A DNA stretch of 7,487 nucleotides from Acidobacteriota bacterium (GTDB lineage Bacteria; Actinomycetota; Acidimicrobiia; Spongiisociales; UBA5794). Shown piece by piece: positions 4,743 to 7,487 of the stretch. Position numbers and translations under genes: made by a program. Numbering within the stretch: position 1 is the first letter of the stretch; the number at the start of each line of letters is the position of its first letter. The DNA lies in assembly GCA_022574065.1 (NCBI GenBank), contig JACZST010000090.1, positions 1 to 7,487 on the forward strand, in the 5' to 3' direction. The notes under the pieces were generated by a model. It did not search any database. It saw only the letters and a program-made list of their open reading frames with translations, and had not been told where the DNA came from.

Positions 4743-4950
4743 GTGAACTGTGTCGCCTGCAGCGCCGATATCCGCGAAAGGGGCAAGGTTCTGCGCCGAG
4801 TGCGGAACTCCGGTCGCCACGGCCTGTGTGGTTTACGGCAGCGTCATCTCCCCTGCGGATAAAAGGGTCGGGGCCAATGGCCTCCTCGCGCTGTACCACG
4901 ACGGCGTGCTGGCACCCGGCACGGCAGCAGCACAGGTCGACTCGGCCTGA
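4743..4950 (+). pseudogene. Frameshifted double zinc-ribbon remnant
   Basis: Two frames join into one recognisable protein. From GTG 4743 the first frame reads VNCVACSADIRE; from about 4777 the next frame supplies GARFCAECGTPVATAC. Removing one base from the AAAGGGG run (4777-4783) restores a continuous CxxC...CxxCG zinc ribbon. The second ribbon that should follow is decayed: ACVVYGSVISPADKRVGANG has Tyr, Val and Asn where Cys would be expected. Tandem ribbons of this type begin several actinobacterial proteins, including class III nucleotide cyclases with an ATPase domain, but no cyclase domain follows here; the frame ends at TGA 4950 against a convergent gene. An AGGAGGT-type Shine-Dalgarno (4711-4718) is 24 bases upstream of the GTG, too far for normal use. 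A sequencing error in the homopolymer could explain the shift but not the missing Cys residues. Confidence 0.55.
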
Positions 4951-4958
4951 TCAGCCGA
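4942..4958. repeat. Short hairpin over back-to-back stop codons
   Basis: TCGGC (4942-4946) pairs with GCCGA (4954-4958), leaving a 7-base loop that contains TGATCA (4948-4953), where the plus-strand remnant and the minus-strand gene end. The stem is too short to claim as a bidirectional terminator with confidence. Confidence 0.3.
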
Positions 4959-5697
4959 TACGAGGAAAGCTTGCTTCCGGCTCGCTGAGCAGGCGGTCAC
5001 GCTCCACCACCGAACTCACCCCCGCCGCCCGCAGACCGGTCTCGGTGAGGTCATCGATCTCCGCTCCGAACACCGTCGTCGGTATCCCGGCGGCGGTGAG
5101 CCGCGCCACCGCGTCGTGGGCGGCGCGATGGGCGAGATCGACGAAGGCCAGCTTGACCGTGTCGGTGGCAACCGCGCTGGCCACCGCCGACGGGTTGCGC
5201 GCTCCGTGACATTGGTAGCCGGCCTGCTCGGCCGCTTCGCACAACTGCTGTCTGGCCACGCGGTCCGCGGTCAGCACCACAACCGCAGGGCGCGGTGGTG
5301 CAGTGCGGTCGACACTGGTGAGAGCGATCGCCTTGGCCGCACCCCATCGGGTGTGGGCGACCTGTACCGCATCGCCGAGGGCCGCAGACGAGCCCGGCGC
5401 CAATCCATACGGATCCCCCGGCCGCCCATTCGGCGACAACTCGACGTCGGCATCTTCAAGGATCGGGTTGAGAGTACCGAGGGCGAGCGAGAACAACTCC
5501 AGGGGAGTTCGCCGCTGCTCGACGAACGGCTGCTCCAGTAACGCGGCAAGCTCCAGATCGAGCTGGGTGGTAGCGGTTTCGATCACCTCAACCGTCGAGC
5601 GATCGAGAGGAAATCCGTGCTCGGCGAACAAGGCCGTGGTGTACGCCGGGAAGGCAGAGACCAGAGCAGTGTGGAGGCGTTGAGCCTCGGGAACCAT
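4951..5697 (-). CDS. Protein with degenerate receiver-like C-terminal domain
   Basis: A 248-residue soluble protein. ATG 5697 is chosen because TATCCT lies 7 nt upstream (leaderless arrangement); the frame is open to an ATG at 5748 that has no better support. Residues 1-125 form a mostly helical domain (LVSAFPAYTTALFAEH, ELAALLEQPFVEQRR, LELFSLALGTLNPIL) that I do not recognise. Residues 137-238 follow the alternating strand-helix pattern of a response-regulator receiver: AVVVLTADRV (strand 1), KLAFVDLA (strand 3, with D187 at the phospho-acceptor position), PTTVFGAEID (strand 4) and GVSSVVERDRLL (strand 5). The paired acidic residues after strand 1 are reduced to D145, and the conserved Lys near strand 5 is absent, so ordinary His-Asp phosphotransfer is doubtful. 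No output domain or kinase is nearby. It is convergent with the zinc-ribbon remnant and divergent from the LppM-like gene. Confidence 0.75.
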   Translation of the reverse strand: MVPEAQRLHTALVSAFPAYTTALFAEHGFPLDRSTVEVIETATTQLDLELAALLEQPFVEQRRTPLELFSLALGTLNPILEDADVELSPNGRPGDPYGLAPGSSAALGDAVQVAHTRWGAAKAIALTSVDRTAPPRPAVVVLTADRVARQQLCEAAEQAGYQCHGARNPSAVASAVATDTVKLAFVDLAHRAAHDAVARLTAAGIPTTVFGAEIDDLTETGLRAAGVSSVVERDRLLSEPEASFPRIG

Positions 5698-5704
5698 GGC
5701 GGTG

Positions 5705-5710
5705 AGGATA
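5705..5710 (-). promoter_or_regulatory. Candidate -10 hexamer TATCCT, leaderless arrangement
   Basis: On the minus strand TATCCT is followed by CACCGCC and the ATG at 5697. This matches the 7-nt spacing and the exact spacer seen at the ClC gene. It sets the start of the receiver-like gene and argues against the upstream ATG at 5748. No clear -35 box is seen. Confidence 0.5.
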
Positions 5711-5777
5711 CGCAGAGATGGAGCTACTCGACCTTGGCTGTCTAGCATCCCCCCGAGCTCATAGCGAGGGGTTCCCC

Positions 5778-6632
5778 ATGCGTAGAACGTTCCTCTTCAT
5801 CGCGGCCGCGGCTGTCTCCTTGTTGCTGGTGTCGTGCCGGGCGGAAATCAACATCGCACTCGATGTCGAAGAGGATGGCTCGGGAACGGTCGCATTCGAG
5901 TTCGGCCTCGACGAAGAGCTCCGCAGCCTGATGGCATCGACCGGCGCCGATGCCGACGACCTTTTCTCCGACTTCGACACCGGCTTCGAGGGCGGGACCA
6001 CCTTCGAGCGCGAAGAAGGTGACATGTCATTCCAGGGGGTCCTGGTCGAGTTCGACGATGTCGGCGAGATCAGCGACCAGCTCGCCGACAGTAGCGGCGA
6101 CCTTGCCAGCTTCGGAGAGTTCTCGTTCGAGGTCGGCGATACCGAGGCGGTGTTCGACGCTGCCCTCCTCACCGAGGAACAGGACCTCGGGGGCTTTACC
6201 TTGGATCCTTTGGCTCTGACCGGAGATGTCTTCTCGGCCAACTTCATTGTCGGAATGCCGGGCACGGTCGTTGAGCACAACGCCGACGAGGTGCTCGCCG
6301 ACGGGCGGCTCAGGTGGGACATCCCACTCCTCGGTGGGGAGAAGACTCTTCATGCGGTGTCCGACCTCGGTGGTAGCAGCTTCCCCTGGCTGTGGGTGCT
6401 CGTCGGCGTCGCGTTGCTGGTCGGCGTAATAGCGACGATTGCTGCCGTCGTGCTCGGCAGGAGGCAGCAGCGGCGAGCCGTTTCGGACGCGGCGGCGGCA
6501 TATCCCCAGCAGGTGCCCGTCGCTCCGGGACAGGAGACACCGACCGAGCCCGACGACGACGCGACCGCCGCGAAGGACGGGGAAGCCGCCGATACGGGCG
6601 ATGACGATGATGCGGGTGACGACTCAGACTGA
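5778..6632 (+). CDS. LppM-like lipoprotein with C-terminal membrane helix
   Basis: A 284-residue envelope protein. ATG 5778 is preceded by GAGGGG about 7 nt upstream and directly begins a lipoprotein signal peptide: MRR, hydrophobic core 4-16, lipobox LVSC with C20 as the lipidated Cys. The extracytoplasmic region (21-200) starts RAEINIALDVEEDGSGTVAF, which resembles the LppM domain of mycobacterial lipoprotein LppM and relatives, and is strikingly acidic (many DD, EE and FD pairs). Residues 203-226 (PWLWVLVGVALLVGVIAT) are a transmembrane helix, followed by the stop-transfer run GRRQQRR. The cytosolic tail (about 234-284) is low-complexity, rich in Ala, Pro and Asp, and ends DDDDAGDDSD. The protein is thus held both by lipid and by a helix. 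Its stop codon abuts that of the convergent CvpA-CAP gene with no gap. The LppM call is from recalled family features. Confidence 0.8.
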   Translation: MRRTFLFIAAAAVSLLLVSCRAEINIALDVEEDGSGTVAFEFGLDEELRSLMASTGADADDLFSDFDTGFEGGTTFEREEGDMSFQGVLVEFDDVGEISDQLADSSGDLASFGEFSFEVGDTEAVFDAALLTEEQDLGGFTLDPLALTGDVFSANFIVGMPGTVVEHNADEVLADGRLRWDIPLLGGEKTLHAVSDLGGSSFPWLWVLVGVALLVGVIATIAAVVLGRRQQRRAVSDAAAAYPQQVPVAPGQETPTEPDDDATAAKDGEAADTGDDDDAGDDSD

Positions 6633-6648
6633 TCAGGCGTCGGTCACC
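6615..6648. terminator. Possible bidirectional hairpin at convergent gene ends
   Basis: GGTGACGAC (6615-6623) pairs with GTC-G-GTCACC (6639-6648) with one bulged G, leaving a 15-base loop centred on the TGATCA that holds both stop codons. It could serve as a terminator in both directions, but there is no U-tract on either strand and both arms are coding. Confidence 0.3.
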
Positions 6649-7487
6649 AGCACCAACACCGCCAGCAGACCGTACGGGCCGTCAACGACACCGACGCCGG
6701 CACGGATGGAGCCGTCCCCCTTGGGATCGACGGAGTCGCCGAGACGGTCAAGCGTCGGCGCCAGGACCAGCAACTCCTCGCTGTCGCCCGCGGTGACCCC
6801 GGCCGCGGCCAGCCGCGCCTCGAGCGTCTGCCCATCGACGAACGAACCGGACCGGTAGATCGCTCCGGCCCTCGTCACTGCCACCAGCGACAGTTGCTCT
6901 TCCCAGCGCAGCGGGTCGAGGCCGGCGAGGGCCCTGGCCGAATCGATCGCATCCGCTACGGCATCTGTCGCCTCGGCGGATGGCCGAGCACCGGATTCCC
7001 CCCCAGACGGGAACCGGATGTCGGCGCCGCCCGAAGCCACGACACGCCAGTCGTCGGCCATGCGCCGGATCCAGATCATCGATTGCAGGGCGCGATCCCC
7101 GGAGATTGCCCCTACGGCCCGCTGCGCCGGTCCGTCCGCGTCGATGATCCTGGCCGCAACCACCGAATCCTCCAGTTCATCGCCGAGCACCGCCGGGAGG
7201 GGCACCGCCGACAGCAGGGTGACGGCGACGATCGCCAGCACTGCGGCGTACACGGCCCCGAGGCCGGCGCCTGCAACGTGATTGAGCAGCGAGGTGCCTG
7301 GCAGCTTGTTCAGTGCCCGGTGGATGGCCGATCCGGCAAACCCAGCGCCAATCGTGATCACAACAAAGAGGGCGGCACCGCCGAGGATGCGGGCGGGCTC
7401 CGGCGACCATCCGAGGACTCCGGTGACGAGCCGCCCCACCAGCGGCGCCAGCCGGAAGGCCAGGATCGCGCCGAGCACCAGGGTGGC
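6633..7487 (-). CDS. CvpA-family membrane protein fused to CAP-like domain, 5' partial
   Basis: The gene runs off the right edge; 284 codons are visible and the start is outside. A GTG at 7478 is in frame, but CvpA proteins have another hydrophobic segment before this point, so about 25 residues are probably missing. The visible N-terminal part matches CvpA: LGAILAFRLAPLVGRL, then helices ILGGAALFVVITIGAGFAG and GAGLGAVYAAVLAIVAVTLL with HRALNKLPGTSLLNHV between them. CvpA domains are membrane proteins linked to colicin V production and, in other bacteria, envelope stress. After a linker, residues about 171-284 resemble a CAP/SCP domain: ADAIDSARALAGLDPLRWEE and LSLVAVTRAGAIYRSGSF follow its helix pattern, but the conserved His and the GEN motif are absent (SEELLVLA instead). 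The CAP part is likely extracytoplasmic and non-catalytic. The fusion occurs in other actinobacteria as far as I recall. Confidence 0.8.
   Translation of the reverse strand, partial: ATLVLGAILAFRLAPLVGRLVTGVLGWSPEPARILGGAALFVVITIGAGFAGSAIHRALNKLPGTSLLNHVAGAGLGAVYAAVLAIVAVTLLSAVPLPAVLGDELEDSVVAARIIDADGPAQRAVGAISGDRALQSMIWIRRMADDWRVVASGGADIRFPSGGESGARPSAEATDAVADAIDSARALAGLDPLRWEEQLSLVAVTRAGAIYRSGSFVDGQTLEARLAAAGVTAGDSEELLVLAPTLDRLGDSVDPKGDGSIRAGVGVVDGPYGLLAVLVLVTDA

Noticed and set aside
4165..4899. 244-codon minus-strand open frame
   Set aside because: Antisense to the solenoid gene, which has clear repeats, a membrane helix and a Shine-Dalgarno; no domain in the minus frame.
5743..5748. TAGCAT as a -10 box for the LppM-like gene
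   Set aside because: The position would fit a short leader, but no -35 box is visible and a single hexamer match in this gap is weak.
5718..5777. Upstream ATG for the LppM-like gene
   Set aside because: It would put 20 non-hydrophobic residues before the lipoprotein signal peptide; ATG 5778 has GAGGGG at good spacing.

Overview
The window is high-GC DNA with genes packed on both strands. The features point to an actinobacterium, and the long Thr/Ser linker behind a lipobox, the frequent -10-like hexamers 6-7 nt ahead of start codons (leaderless transcripts) and the CvpA-CAP and LppM-type proteins fit a lineage near Acidimicrobiia. That placement is inference. I see no rRNA, tRNA, CRISPR array or intact mobile element.

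Layout, left to right. (1) 1-247: the broken 5' end of an IS110-family insertion sequence (about 57 recognisable transposase codons) that stops abruptly. (2) 351-995 (-): a secreted lipoprotein with a Thr-rich stalk and a folded domain carrying an HDxxH motif. (3) 1092-1688 (+): a conserved protein of unknown function, divergent from (2). (4) 1745-2989 (+): a ClC-family membrane protein whose gating and proton-transfer residues are replaced. (5) 3018-3671 (-): a translationally coupled pair, a tandem helix-turn-helix protein followed by a ferredoxin with a CxxDxxC cluster motif, convergent with the ClC gene. (6) 3777-4217 (+): a single-domain cyclic-nucleotide-binding protein, divergent from the HTH gene across a gap that holds a strong dyad. 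(7) 4255-4686 (+): a small protein of beta-solenoid-like repeats with one C-terminal membrane helix. (8) 4743-4950 (+): a frameshifted, decaying double zinc-ribbon remnant. (9) 4951-5697 (-): a protein with an unknown N-terminal domain and a degenerate receiver-like C-terminal domain. (10) 5778-6632 (+): an LppM-like lipoprotein with a membrane helix and an acidic tail. (11) 6633-7487 (-): a CvpA-type membrane domain joined to a degenerate CAP/SCP-like domain, cut by the window edge.

The genes do not form one obvious pathway. Two surface lipoproteins, a ClC homologue and a CvpA-CAP protein give a cell-envelope theme. The second theme is small-molecule or redox sensing: the HTH-ferredoxin pair, the cNMP-binding protein, the receiver-like protein and the zinc-ribbon remnant. 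The most unusual items are the HTH-ferredoxin pair with its dyad-bearing divergent promoter region, the ClC homologue lacking both key glutamates, the HDxxH lipoprotein, and the repeated start-site architecture. None is proven to be a new system from sequence alone.
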